A DNA stretch of 64,000 nucleotides from Lantana camara. Taxonomy: Eukaryota; Streptophyta; Magnoliopsida; Lamiales; Verbenaceae. Position 1 is the first letter of the stretch. Every line of letters starts with the position of its first letter. The DNA is taken from the NCBI GenBank assembly GCA_037501455.1, contig CM074856.1:99293001-99357000 (forward strand). The letters run 5' to 3'. The notes beneath the pieces are model-generated. The model had not been told where the DNA came from and did no database searches. It saw only the letters and a program-made list of their open reading frames with translations. Positions 33,171 through 45,048 of this stretch are shown piece by piece. Both the position numbers and the translations under genes were made by a program.

Positions 33171-33764
33171 TATGTGGATCTATTTGAGTTGGTAGATTCA
33201 AAAGATAGCCTCGTACTATGTGGATAAATGGAAACAGAAGATAATTCGTTACCACTTGATCCAAGTGGGAGCAATTTGAATTTAGTTAATTCCTTCAAAT
33301 CTCATTCTCGAAAGACTAGTACGAAAATCATGCCAAAACGACACTTTGACATTGAGGTTATGCTTTTGTGACTTGTCTTGATAGTAAAGATAAGTCTGAA
33401 AAGCACAACATTGAAATCTATTCAGAAGATATTGATGAGCCTAAAACAGTAAGTGAGGCCCTATCATGTCCCGCTAAGGATAAGTGGAAAACTGCGATGG
33501 AAGAAGAAATAAAGTCCATGGAGTCAAATAAAGTATGGGAATTAGTTGACCTCCCACAAGGCCGAAAGGTTATTGGGAACAAGTGGGTTCTCAAGATTAA
33601 GCATAAAGTTGATAGATCAATTGAGAGCTATAAAGCTCGCTTGGTAGCAAAAGCTTATATACTCAATAAGAGGATATTGATTATGAAGAAACCTTTTCGC
33701 CAGTGGTGAGATTTACCTCCATTCGCCTTTTTTTGGCTATCGTAGCCAACATGGATTGGGAATT
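33171..33764 (+). pseudogene. copia pol fragment, first part (RT N-terminus)
   Basis: This is the linker and beginning of a Ty1/copia reverse transcriptase. ORF 33368-33709 contains EALSCPAKDKWKTAMEEEI, KVWELVDLP, IGNKWVLKIK and YKARLVAKA. A frameshift follows, then FTSIRLFLAIVANMDWE-like sequence up to the insertion of the solo LTR at 33765. The copia LTR and gag are absent on the left. Confidence 0.9.
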
Positions 33765-35421
33765 TGTAACACCCCAAACGGAAGATGCCACATCCCCCGC
33801 ACTGTGACCCAGACCCGGTCATGAAATGGAAGTTCATGCTCGAATCCGAATCAGAGTGAACGGGAGACAAACACACACATTATGCTAGGCGGATCTAACT
33901 CGACAGACTATGTTCGCTGAAGCAACTCAACATTCAAAACAGGATAGCAGAAGCATTTAAATCAACATTCGAAACAAGTGACGGGTTCAACTAGCATAGA
34001 TACCTAGTCCCGAATATCAGATCAACATAACGTAATAATCATCAAGTGCCACAAAGGGGCCGAATACGAATGCCACAGAGGGCTACAGAAAAGTAGAGTA
34101 TAATCTAAAGTCTACAAGTCAAAATATAAGTAAAGTGTATGAAAGACAAATGCAACTAGAAAGTCTAGACCGACAAAGTGCAACTCAAAGGACTCACTCC
34201 CGCCTAGCAAACGCCAACAGACCTGCAACTAAAAGTTTAAATGAGGGGTCAGTTAACTTGACCGAGTGAGGGGGCTAACGCACACCCACAATATATATAT
34301 AAAGAGCATAGTATAGAATAAAAGGATGGACTCATGAACCGGGGATAGGTGTTGCATACCAAAAACACTTCGAAATAACCCAAAATAGATATAGATATAA
34401 GTTTAGAAACCATTTTCCAGAAAGACACTATCCCGATTCATAACTCCATAACAGAATACAACACATGCTCGGCGAGTACGAGCTTCCAACCTTTACTCCT
34501 CAGAACATAAATCAAAATAAATCCATCCGCTACACCAGTGATGGAGGGGATGTGCTGTCCCCAAACCATCTATAATAAACTGTCTAAAATAGACTCACCC
34601 TCAAGGGGTAGCGAACCCACAAGAGTCCTCCCCGGCCTTAGCCGAAGGCTCAAGATACCACACCTTACCTACAGCACGGGTCGCGTGAAGATATCTCAAA
34701 TGGAACTACACACAGACTGATCCCTGACGGTCCTATACTGTTCCAGGGTTGTCTATCCCTTAGCTCCTTGGATCCACAACAGAACAGATCATAACATAAC
34801 ATACGCCAATCTTTCATGGAAATCTTGCTACATAATCAAAACACAACTGTTTTTCCAAAATAGATTACATACGCCTCAAAAACTGGTTTATATAATTTTA
34901 TCCCTACGCGATGGAGCTTTAAGCCTCATGACCTCCACCCACGCAGGACGCACGCAAGATCATAAACATATCATATCCAACACATACGTATTTATAGTAA
35001 GGTATACTCGCATGCAAGGGTAGAAATCAGCATATAAAGGCCATAGGTCGCATAACTGTACAAAATCCTAAACCTCACCTCGTAGTAGTAGAGTCTGAGA
35101 GTGTGAAGGGCCAAACACTCTAAACCTCGGGCTCACCGGCACCACCAAACTCGGTGACAAGACATACAAAAGCCCAAACTTAGACTCTACATGAACCAAG
35201 TAAGACGCACGGCGTACACAGTATGAATGACATGCGAAATGGAATGATGTTTATCAAATTAGTCACAAGGGATAATTCAAATATTCAAGTAATTCATGCA
35301 AGTAATAAAGTATTATGGTTCAGAGATGCATTCCAAGTCATATCGGATCATACAAGTCAAGTAGCCACTCAAACGAAACAAATACGCACGAAAAAGCAAG
35401 TAAAAGGGGTCACAGACGCAT

Positions 35422-35600
35422 GGGAACGACCATTCCCATGCAGAACATAGCATGGGAACGGCCCTTCCGACGCCAAGGCTCAGCCGTTCCCAGCCCAAGC
35501 ACACATGGGAACGGTCGTTCCCATGTTCGGCCATCAAAACCAAACCCTAGTCTGGAAGGGTCGTTCCGGGCTTAAAGCACAAACGGGAACGGTCGTTCCG
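35422..35600. repeat. palindrome array in the solo LTR
   Basis: About six full or half units of GGGAACGGTCGTTCCC type (for example at 35422, 35453, 35507, 35552 and 35584). Several are flanked by CAT/ATG, extending the palindrome (CATGGGAACG, CGTTCCCATG). Confidence 0.88.
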
Positions 35601-36147
35601 GACATAGATCTGGAGCAGAAACTTGACGATTTCGGGAAGAAGAAGGGAAACACCAAAAATCATCAATCCAACACAAAATCCACCATAAAATATCACGAAC
35701 TTCAGGTATAACATCATATAAATCATGCTTAGTATCAAAACATCAATTAATCCAAGTTTAGGAATGTTTTTGCCCAAAATCTCCAACACCCATTTTCATG
35801 AATTTCAAGCATAAACATGAAGATATGAATTCCTAGTCTTCCATACACGAATTTCCAGCAACTAAGACACATAAGGAGCATTCAAATCATCAAGGCTTGC
35901 TTAAGGAATTCAAGATCTCATCATTCAAGTTCATACTAACAATTTGATGCTCCAATCCAAGAATAGAAATGAAATATTCATGAAAAAAATCCAAAGCTTA
36001 CCTTGTCTTGTGAAGGAATGAGAAATCAAAGAATATGAGCTCTTAGAAAGAAAGATGGTTCAAGTCTTGATCTTCTCTTGAAGTTTCTCCATGATTCTCT
36101 TTGAGGCTAAGTTGTGTGGTTTGAAATGAAATGAAAAGGGATAAAGC

Positions 36148-36155
36148 TATTTATA
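36148..36155 (-). promoter_or_regulatory. TATA box of the solo Ty3 LTR
   Basis: The minus strand reads CATATAAATAGC, about 525 nt from the LTR start. Confidence 0.6.
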
Positions 36156-36683
36156 TGGTGGCTAATAGTTTTAGGTCAAGGTTAGGGTTTCCAATATATA
36201 ATATGAGGCTAAAGGCTTTAATAGGATTTGGGCTCAAATAAATGACTTTCGGCCCAATAAGTCAAAATTAAAAGGTTTACGGTCTAAACGGTTTTCGAAA
36301 AAATATAAAGTAAATTCCGTTGGACCCAAATCACCGAATCAAGTCCAATGGTGGTGTCGGAATTCAAATTCGAATTCCCGAGCTCATATTGGTCCCGAAT
36401 GATCCAAACTCACCTAACTCAAGTTAGGCCCAAACACATTAATAGGGCCAAGTCCTATTTAAATCCAACTCCAACAATTAATTTAAATTCATCCAAGTTC
36501 CATTCTCAAGTTGTCATGCAAGAATTCATATTTTACCATTTTGGATTTTAGTCAATTAAGTCACATTTTCAATCGAAGTTGTAATTAAACACATAAAAAG
36601 GGAATTAAATCACATAAGTGCGTAAGGTAAACTCTCTCGTGGTGTATACCTGTACGATCTATCGGATGGGGCGTCACAGAATT

Positions 36684-37370
36684 ACATCAAATGGGCGTAA
36701 CGACTGCATTTCTCAATGGAGAACTTGAAGAAGAAATCTATATGGTTCAACCAATAGGTTTTATTCTCAAGGGTCAAGAAAATAAGGTCTTTAAATTAAA
36801 GAAATCAATTTACAGATTGAAGCAGTCTTCTAGGCAGTGGTATTTGAGATTTCATCAAGCGATAATCTCATATAACTTTGTCATGATTAATGAAGGCCAC
36901 TGTGTTTATGTCAAAAGGTCCAAAGAAAAGTTTGTAAGTCTATCACTCTATGTTGATGACATTTTATAAGCATCAAACGACAAAGAGTATCTTATTACCA
37001 TTAAGAAATGGTTATCCTCAAATTTTAAGATGAAGGATTTGGGAGAAGAAGAATTTATACTTGGAGTAAAAATCCATCATGATCGTTCTAAGAGATTACA
37101 TGGTCTTTCACAGGAACCTTATATTAAAAGGATTTTAGAACTATTCAAAATGGAAAACTGCAATCTCATTGATACTCCGGTGGCAAAAGATGAATCTTTA
37201 AGCCTTGAAATGTGTCCTAAGACTCCACAAGAAATACAAGATATGTCCAAAGTTACCATATGCTAGTGCCATTAGAAGTTTAATGTATGCAATGATGTGT
37301 ACTTGCCTTGATATATGTTATGTCGTGGGTCTAGTTAGTAGGTATCAATCTAATCCAGGACCAAGGCAAT
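36684..37370 (+). pseudogene. copia pol fragment, second part (RT continuing)
   Basis: It continues 33171-33764 after the solo LTR. It has AFLNGELEEEIYMVQPIGF, a KLKKSIYRLKQSSRQWYLRF stretch and the catalytic SLYVDDIL followed at once by a stop. After that come MKDLGEEEFILGVKIHHDR, RLHGLSQEPYIKRIL and, in a shifted frame, SLMYAMMCTCLDICY-like sequence. It is broken at 37371 by another LTR. RT is otherwise collinear with functional copia. Confidence 0.92.
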
Positions 37371-38941
37371 TGTGACACCCCGTCTTGTAACAGCCCTGAT
37401 TTGGGGCCGAGAAGAAATAGGTAAGTAAAGAGTGAGAAGAAAGTGTTTATAGCCTCAAACCATTGTGCATTACATTTTATGTGAACTACGTGCTTTTATG
37501 CCTAGATTATTGAATATTATTTCATTATGAGACCTACATCACTATTCATCTTCCGAGTCTAAACTTTTACATATTCCTCATAAAACCTTAGAAAAAATAA
37601 ATCTTACACTTACTGGATTCATATCCAAACTTTCGTTATTCCGAAATACGTCTTGAAATTTGTTGGCCAAAATTCCCATTAGGTCCCTATATATTATTCA
37701 TTCCTAAATGTAGGAATTTGTAGAGACACTTTTACCTATCATTCCCGAACCCTAATTCTCATTATAACTCTTGTAGTAACCGAAACCCTCTAGAAACCCT
37801 AGTTTTGCCCTAATTTAAAATTTTTTGAATTTCAACGTTTTCCTATTCAATATTATAGTCAAAACGATCCTTGAATTATTTTTTGAATTTTAATACATTT
37901 TTCGAAACTTGATTTCAATCGTAGCATAATTTATAAATATTTTTCTTTTTAAAATTATTATTTTATTTTAAACATTTATCTTTCATTTAATATCCAAAAT
38001 CATACTTAAAACGTTTCTTGAATTTTTCTCCAACTATGATAATTTTTTTCAAGCTTTAAAATTATCGTAGCTTCGTTAATAATTTTATCATGATTTTCAT
38101 CATCTCTAACGTTTATAACTTGTAAACGAAAAACCTAAACGTTCCACATTTATAATCATAACGAAGCTTATTTTTCACTCATTCTTTCATTAGTTTTAAC
38201 ACTTCAAGTTCTCGTCTCTCGACTCTTGAATAAATTTTACATTATAGTAATTTATTTTTATTCCCTATGACATCATTCATGACCTCACCTTTCTAAGAAT
38301 AGAAAGTCTAAATATGTGAATTGAAGTCTTCCACATTTCCTACAAGAATTCCATACACTTGTGTGAGTTAAAAATATTCAACATTTCTTACAAAAATTCC
38401 ACACATTTGTGTGATTGAGAAATATTCACATTTCTTATAAATTCTTAGAAATTGCTCTAAGGTCCCTCATTCCTACCTATAAATACCCCTTTAGAGATTC
38501 ATTCTAAACTCACAAATTCCCTCATTTCCAACACACAAATCACTCTCCCTCTCTCCCAAACCCTCTCTCCACCCCCCTCTTCAAGAGACATCAAGGTTAG
38601 TTTTTGTGCTTTAATTTATGTTTTATTTTATATTTAAATTATGCAATTTAATTTATATTTTATATGCTTTATATTATGCTTAGAAATTCATGATAGGAAA
38701 TTATATTTTAGGAATTTACATTTCATGAATTCAAGTTAGTAATTTAAATTATAAAAGTACATGTTTATTATAGGAATTTATTTAAATATGTGTTCATATG
38801 CTCATGAATATGTTCTGGAATATTAGAATGAATACATGCTTAGGAAATTCAATTAGAAATTATTTTTCATGAGAAATTTATACATTTTGCTACATTATGT
38901 CTCAAATCTTATGTTATGAATATGAATAGGATCTAGATGTC
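37371..38941 (+). repeat. fragment G: U3-side part of a plus-strand Ty3 LTR
   Basis: TGTGACACCCCGTCT (37371-37385) looks like a 15-bp stub of one LTR. TGTAACAGCCCTGATTTGG from 37386 starts a second LTR, similar to LTR B. A TATA box TATAAATA is at 38478-38485 and a donor-like AAG|GTTAGT at 38595/38596, followed by very AT-rich sequence. It is broken at 38942 by fragment H. The rest presumably lies beyond the window. Confidence 0.75.
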
Positions 38942-39156
38942 TGTAGCACCCCGTACATGAGGCACCACATCCCCCGCACTATGGCTCAACACGAGTAACG
39001 AAATGGGAAGTCCGCACTCGAGTCAAACCATAGCGAACGGGAGACAAACAAAACAACCTTCCTAAGCTAGACGGAACTTAGACCCTGCAAATATAACCAA
39101 CCAACAAAACATAATGTATCGGAAAACTAAAATCCAAACACATGCATTGGCCACGA
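38942..39156 (-). repeat. fragment H: U5 end of a Ty3 LTR
   Basis: The plus strand starts TGTAGCACCCCGTACATG and carries the U5 block (CATCCCCCGCACTATGGC, CGAACGGGAGACAA). It was cut after 215 bp by fragment I. Confidence 0.8.
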
Positions 39157-39369
39157 TGTAGCACCCGGAACGCCAGGCACCACATCCCCCGCACTATAGC
39201 CTCAATCCACATATGAAATGGGCAATCCATACATGAATCAAAGCTATAGCGAACGGGAGACAATAAAATGACCCAAGGCTAGGCGGGTACCCTCAATTTA
39301 AAACCAACTAACAATCAAGTCAGAGTATTAAAAAGCGGAAGCAATAACATTCAGTCAATATGTAAAGGT
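39157..39369 (-). repeat. fragment I: U5 end of another Ty3 LTR
   Basis: The plus strand starts TGTAGCACCCGGAACGCC, closest to the T1 LTR (CATCCCCCGCACTATAGCC, then CTAGGCGGGTACCCTC). It was cut after 213 bp by copia element J. Confidence 0.8.
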
Positions 39370-40306
39370 TGTTAGGAATAGTGCCCTAGAAAGCCGATTG
39401 TATATCCGCTTTGTACTTTTCCTTATTGTAATCACAGACAATCTTTGAATGAAATAACGAATTGAGGCAACACTTCTTTATATGCTCTTGTTTGGTATGC
39501 GTTTACTTTAGCTGTGCATGTATGAGAACTCCCCTAATCCTGATGACTTTAGGACTCTACCATTTAGGTGAAATGGTTCATGAAACGAGCCCTATATCAC
39601 ATAAGTTATGATTAGTAAAATACTCCAAGCCGATGAGTCCTACAGACAGTGGGAGTGTCAACCTGACTCCTCTAAGGCTTGCTTGTGGGATCACGCCCTT
39701 AAGAAGGACCACCTTGTTTCATGGAGGTGGAAAGTGTATAGTTGATACGTGCGTGATACATGAGGGTGCTTACTTTAATAAGTAAGTTCACTGAGGTGCC
39801 CCGTGTGAGAACATTCCTAAATGGGAAAGGAAGTTTCTATTTCAGGAAATGGAAACTTCCAGATTAGGAAATATCTCACGAGTCATTGATGTGATTAATT
39901 GATCCTTAGACTTGAGGTTCCTTGTCACTTTATGAGTTAACTCTGTAGTCTTAGGTATAAGCTTTAAAGGGTGTCGCCTTAGACAACTGATTCAAGGCTT
40001 ATGCTGGGGCTGCACAAGTGACTCATGAAAGTGAATGAGAATCAAGAAAGGACCTACACTTGCATTTGCAAGGTGATCTCTTATTGTGTAAGTCATTCAT
40101 ACGCCATATGGAGTCCTTGGCCAAGACAGTAGATCAAGACATCAAGAAAAGGGTTTCTTGGATTGAGATCAAATGGATATGAAATCCACTTAGCTTTAAG
40201 ACCGGATTATTAGGGTTCTGATTATTCCCTTGCCCTAGATCTTGGTTGAGAGATAGTAAGTAGGAGGATTGTATCTCACATGAATCAATGACTTAAAGGT
40301 TCTGTC
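39370..40306 (+). repeat. 5' LTR of J, first part
   Basis: It begins TGTTAGGAATAGTGCCC and matches the L LTR up to AAAGGTTCTGTC, where K inserted. The uninterrupted junction is seen in L (GGTTCTGTCGAATCC). Confidence 0.95.
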
Positions 40307-43229
40307 TGTAACACCCCAAACGGAGGATGCCACATCCCCCGCACTATGACCCAGACCCAGAACATGAAATGGAAATCCATGCCCGAATCCGAATCAGAGC
40401 GAACGGGAGACCAACTCACACACTAGGCTAGGCGGATCTAACTTGACCAAAACTCAGAGTGCGGAAGCAATTAGAACCAACAACAATAGATAGCGGAAGC
40501 ATTTAAAACAAAACATGCAAAGCAGGTGACGGGTTCAACTAGCATTGATACCTAATCCCGAATAATAGATCAACAAACATAACAAGTGACGGGTTTAACT
40601 AGCATAAATCCCTAGTCCCGAATATCAACATAAATTAATAATCATCAAGTGCCACAAGGGGCCGAATGAGAGTGCCACAAGGGCTACCGAATAGTAAAAT
40701 ATAATCTCAAGTCTACAAGACAAAGCATAAGTAAAGTGTATGAAAAGACAAATGCAAATAGAAAGACTAAACCGACGAAGTGCAACTCAAAGGACTCACT
40801 TCCGCCTAGCAAACGCCAACAATCCTGCAACTAAAAGTGTAAAATGAGGTGTCAGTCAACTGACTGAGTGAGGGGGCTAACGCACACCCACTGTATATAT
40901 ATAGAGCATAGCACATATCAGAAAGGTGGACTCATGAACCGGAGATAGGTGTTGCATACCAAAACATTTCCAAAAGTACCCAAAAGATAGTTATAAGTAT
41001 AAGCTTTAGAAAACATTTCAGAAACTCTATCTCGATTCATGATTCCATGACAGAACAGAACACATGCTCGGCGAGTACGAGCTTCCAACCTTTACTCCTC
41101 AGAATCATATCATAAAATACAAAATCAATCCAACCGTCACACCAATGATGGAGGAGATGTACCGTCCCCAAACCATCCATAACAGACATACCCTCAAGGG
41201 GTAGCGAACCCACAAGAGTCCTCCCCGGCCTTAGCCGAAGGCTCAAGATACCACACCTTCCCTACAGCACGGGTCGCGTGAAGATATCTCAAATGGAACT
41301 ACGCACAGGTATATCCCCGACGGCCCTAACCGTCCCGGGGGCTCCTTACCCATAGCTCCTCGGATCCACATACATACATACATACATACAGATGCCAATA
41401 TTTCATGGCCAACTCGCTACATAATCACAACACACTGTTTTTCCCAAAATAGCTTACATATGCTTCAAAAACTGGTTTTTATATATATTCCTACGCTGCA
41501 GGGATAGCCCGCCCATGCAAGACTCACACACTTACATTCCCACGCTGCAGGGATAGCCCGCCCATGGAGAAGTGCAAGCATAAGGTCATAAAAATATCAT
41601 ATTCAACACATACATAACTATTATAAGGTATACTCGCATGCAGGGGTAGAAATCAACATGTAAAGGCCATAGGTCGCATAACTATACAAAATCCTAAACC
41701 TCACCTCGTGAAAGTAGAGTCTAAGAGTGTGAAAGGCCAAACACTCTAAACCTCGGGCCCACCGGCACCACCAAACTATGTGACAAGACATACAGAAGCC
41801 CAGACTTAGACTCTATATGAACCAAACAAGACGCACGGCATTGCTCAACATGATCGTGGTTATGCATAAGTGTTCATGTTGTGCTTGGATAAGGTGTCGT
41901 GGTCATTCAAGGCATATCAATGCTCAACAAGGTCATATTTACAAGCAACCATCATGCAATTCCATATCCAAAGATGCAAGATCAATTTAGGAAGTCAATG
42001 TATTCACGAAATGCATATTAAATCATCCAATGTCACAGGGTTCAATTATAATATTAGAATTAAGCATCAAGTTCATGTCGAGTTATAAAGTGCATAAGTA
42101 AGAGCAACTTGATCATATAAACATACAAAGTCGTTGTACGTAGATGACATGCTTGATACAAATAAAGAGTGCATTTAATTCACTTGAGATCATACTTTAC
42201 AACTTCACAACATGTTTGGTACACAAGCTCAAGTCACATACATAGTTTCATAAATATTACACTTACATCCCCTAAGTTGATTACTAAGCATAATTGTTCA
42301 TTTAAAGTGTTTATACAATTATTCAACTAGGAATTAATTACTTACAAGCATTACAATTATCAATTTATCGTAATTCATAATATACCATTTTCAAGTAGTA
42401 AGAGTAAATCAAGATATTACAATTCTAACTCCAATCATGCATCAAGTCTGAAGTTGTTCAAGCATCTTTCATGTATCTAAATTTACATTTGAAACACAAT
42501 TTACAATAAACATAACATTGAGAACGTCTCAAATTCATATAGAGAAATCACAACATTTTCGTTCTTCTAAAATACCATTCAAGTTCATTTAGTCACATAA
42601 AAGATTAGTTTCTAAATATTACACTAACACCTCTTAATATCTAAACACATAGCACAAATTCATCACATCGGGATTCAAATTGTAAATCGAAACATTCATG
42701 CATGTCACAATCCATTCAATACATGTTTTCGAATATGATTGGAAGACATCTCGATCAACCAACCAACAATAACCAATTTATTTGCACTTAAAACAATTAA
42801 TTCAAATAATCACAATTACGCAAAATAATTCATAATAAATAGATCGAGTGTCCGATTAACTAACGGAAAGTGGCGTTGAACTCACCACAATGAGACGAAC
42901 ATTCTGTCCGAAAGTCGCCGAAGTTCCGCCACCGGAGCCTCCGGAAAGTCGCCGGGCCGCCACCGGACCGCCGCCAAAAGTCGCCGGAAAAATCCCGAAA
43001 AATCAGTCCTGAATGAAGTCTCCGTGCCCGTTCCGAATCCTCGATCAATTTCTGGAAATTCCAAGCCGATTGTCCTAGATCTGAAATCTAAGAGCACGAA
43101 AACCCTAAATCTTCAAACTCAAATTACTTCCAAACCGGTGAACCAAAATGCGATCCGAAAGAGGTGTTGTCTTACCCATGACGAGCTCTTCGAAAGCCCT
43201 AAGGTAGCTTTCCGGAAAAATCCTCGGAG

Positions 43230-43613
43230 CTAGTGCCGCCGTTGCACCGCCACTTTGCCGCCGTCGATCCGCCGCCAAACCACCGAATCTGGAGTCGTCT
43301 GATCACAAGTCACTAGTTCTCGTCGTTCCGAACAACTTTCGTGAAGAGCCCGAGACCAAAAGATGGCCGAAAAAGGCCCCCGTTGGCCGTCGAAGTTTCT
43401 GCCGCCGCCGCGAGCTTTGGGCGGCGCGTCCGGAGCCGTCGCTGATCGGATAGCCTCGCCGCTGACGTCAAACGAAGCGCCTGGAAGTCCTCTGTCTGGG
43501 CATGGGGCGCGTGCATCAAGGAGGTGGCCGGAAAACGCCGCGAAATGCCGGCGAAGTGGCGGCGGTCTGACAGCTCCGCCGCTGCTACTGAAATCCGGCC
43601 ATAACTCCGCCAC
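43230..43613 (-). CDS. possible leader ORF in the GC-rich island of the K 3' LTR
   Basis: This is a 127-codon sense-strand ORF about 180 nt downstream of the expected transcription start. It is Arg/Pro/Gly/Ala-rich (PPPLRRHFAAFSGHLLD, PPKARGGGRNFDGQRG) and has no domain I recognise. It is identical in protein sequence to 59545-59928, but the two LTRs are nearly identical anyway, so this is not evidence of selection. GC content is much higher than the rest of the LTR. It may be a captured piece of a plant gene or simply GC-rich leader. Confidence 0.3.
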   Translation of the reverse strand: MAELWPDFSSSGGAVRPPPLRRHFAAFSGHLLDARAPCPDRGLPGASFDVSGEAIRSATAPDAPPKARGGGRNFDGQRGPFSAIFWSRALHESCSERRELVTCDQTTPDSVVWRRIDGGKVAVQRRH

Positions 43614-43822
43614 CGTTCGTCGTTAGGCTATGAAATTGGTACTCTTACGTCGGTCTCGCCGAGATAATCGAAATGGACTATTCGTTTGTTGAATTCCGTC
43701 GAGAAACGATCGAGTTATGGGCTCGTAACCGAAGCCGCGATAGTAACCCGCGGGAGAGAGAAAGTGGGAGAGGAGAGAGAGAGAAAAAAAGGGATTGGGA
43801 GAAATGTGTCTTGTGCACAAGC

Positions 43823-43828
43823 TATATA
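43823..43828 (-). promoter_or_regulatory. TATA box of K LTR (left copy)
   Basis: The minus strand reads TGTATATAGC, followed by a CT-rich start-site region. The right copy is at 60140-60145. Confidence 0.55.
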
Positions 43829-44349
43829 CAACCGGGTATCCTTATCGCGTAGCAAGTAATAGCGCGTACAAATAGTACAAATAATCGTAAATAAAATTGG
43901 TAAAGTTACGAATAAACATTCAAGCTCCGAATTAATTTTACAAATTAAAATGAAAGAGATAGATTTACCAATTAGAGTTTAATTCAATTTAATTTTAGAA
44001 ACCTTTCGTACAATTTAATGACATTTCGTAAACACATGATTGACAATTAATCTCAAGGAATTCAAGTAAACCGAAATTAAACAAGTTAAGCAACATGATG
44101 GATTTAAAATCAACTTGACAATTATTTCATGGAATAAATTTGAATTAAATCAAATTAAAAGGTTAGGGTTAAATATGCGCGTAATTAATTAAGTTGGCAA
44201 TTAATCTTAGAATAATTCGAATGAACACATATTAAATTGGATTTACATTAAATCACATAATTCAAGAACTCTTAAATTAAACACGCACAAGTGTAGAGAC
44301 TTACTTGTAAATGTCATCAGGATGCCTTTCGAGAATACGGGGCGTCACA

Positions 44350-44385
44350 ACCTTCCCCCCTTAAGAGAACCTGGTCCCCAAGTTC
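44350..44385 (-). promoter_or_regulatory. polypurine tract and upstream hairpin of K
   Basis: The minus strand reads TTAAGGGGGGAAGGT next to the LTR. Just upstream, GAACTTGG, loop GGA, CCAGGTTC pair with one G-U wobble on the sense strand. The arrangement is the same as in T1. Confidence 0.8.
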
Positions 44386-44673
44386 CACTGCAAAAATGTA
44401 GATCCTCGTGTAGTAGTGCTCCAACTCTTCTCCGGAACTCACGTAAGAACATAACTCTAATGGTGAGGCTTACTCCTGTCATCTACACCAAACCTCCTTT
44501 AGGATGTCTTGTTATCGTCGAGGTCCGTGCGAGTACTTGATCCGCTAATTGTTCGAACTCGATCGGTCATTCCCATGATCGGATAGCTGCAACTGCACCC
44601 AACCTCGATGTCGTCTCAGATGCACCACTTGCTACCCGTAGTCAGATCAGCGCGTAACGCAACCACAACAAAC

Positions 44674-45048
44674 AAGAGAGAATCCCATCTCCCAGTACGT
44701 AAGTGAGAGAGCCCCGTCCCTCAGCACCCACAAGAGAGAGAACCCCGTCTCTCGAGCACACACAAAAGAGAGAACCCCGTCTCTCAAGCACATAATTGAG
44801 AGAATCCCGTCTCTCAACCTAAGTCGGACAGATTCCAGCATCTGCCAACATTCTAGTTTGAGAAAATCCAGCATTCCTCAAACTCTTAGATTCAAGAGAA
44901 TCCAGCATCTCCGAATATCTAAATACAAGAGAATCCAACATCTCTTGTGCACAAAACTTAGAAAGATTCCAACATCTTTCTACCACATAAATAGAGAGTA
45001 TCCTACATCTCTCCAACATGTAAAAAGAGGGAACCTAAGGTCTCTCTT
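44674..45048 (-). repeat. tandem hairpin array of K (about ten units)
   Basis: Units of 28-40 bp. Plus-strand stems include GAGAG/CTCTC, ACAAGAGA/TCTCTTGT (44925-44948), AGAAAGA/TCTTTCT (44960-44981) and GTTTGAG/CTCAAAC (44856-44883), around loops such as ATCCAACA or AACCCCGT. The left units have the same sense core as element D (GAGAGACGGGGTTCTCTC). The stems change on both sides together, so the pairing is kept. Confidence 0.85.

Larger units (their letters stand above)
33765..36678 (-). repeat. solo Ty3 LTR (2914 bp) inside copia pol
   Basis: Plus-strand termini are TGTAACACCCC and GGGGCGTCACA. It is flanked by GAATT at 33760-33764 and 36679-36683, a perfect TSD. Its U5 side (33765 to about 35210) is close to the K LTR, but its U3/R side is different and carries the T1-type palindrome array. 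A TATA box is at 36148-36155 and a donor-like AAG|GTAAGC at about 36002/36001 (minus strand). Confidence 0.93.
40307..44349 (-). repeat. 3' LTR of K
   Basis: Plus-strand termini are TGTAACACCCC and GGGGCGTCACA. It contains a duplicated segment (CTACGCTGCAGGGATAGCCC-like) near 41490-41567, a CATA tetranucleotide run near 41370, a GC-rich island at about 42890-43760 and TATA at 43823-43828 (minus strand, TGTATATAGC). Confidence 0.93.

Noticed and set aside
41870..42088. 72-codon ORF repeated at 58185-58403
   Set aside because: Both copies lie in the two LTRs of K, are antisense to it, and share only because the LTRs are near identical.
43363..43626. Plus-strand ORFs in the GC-rich island (also 59678-59941 and 59210-59548)
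   Set aside because: They are antisense to the element's transcription and are explained by GC-rich sequence with few stops; no domain is visible.
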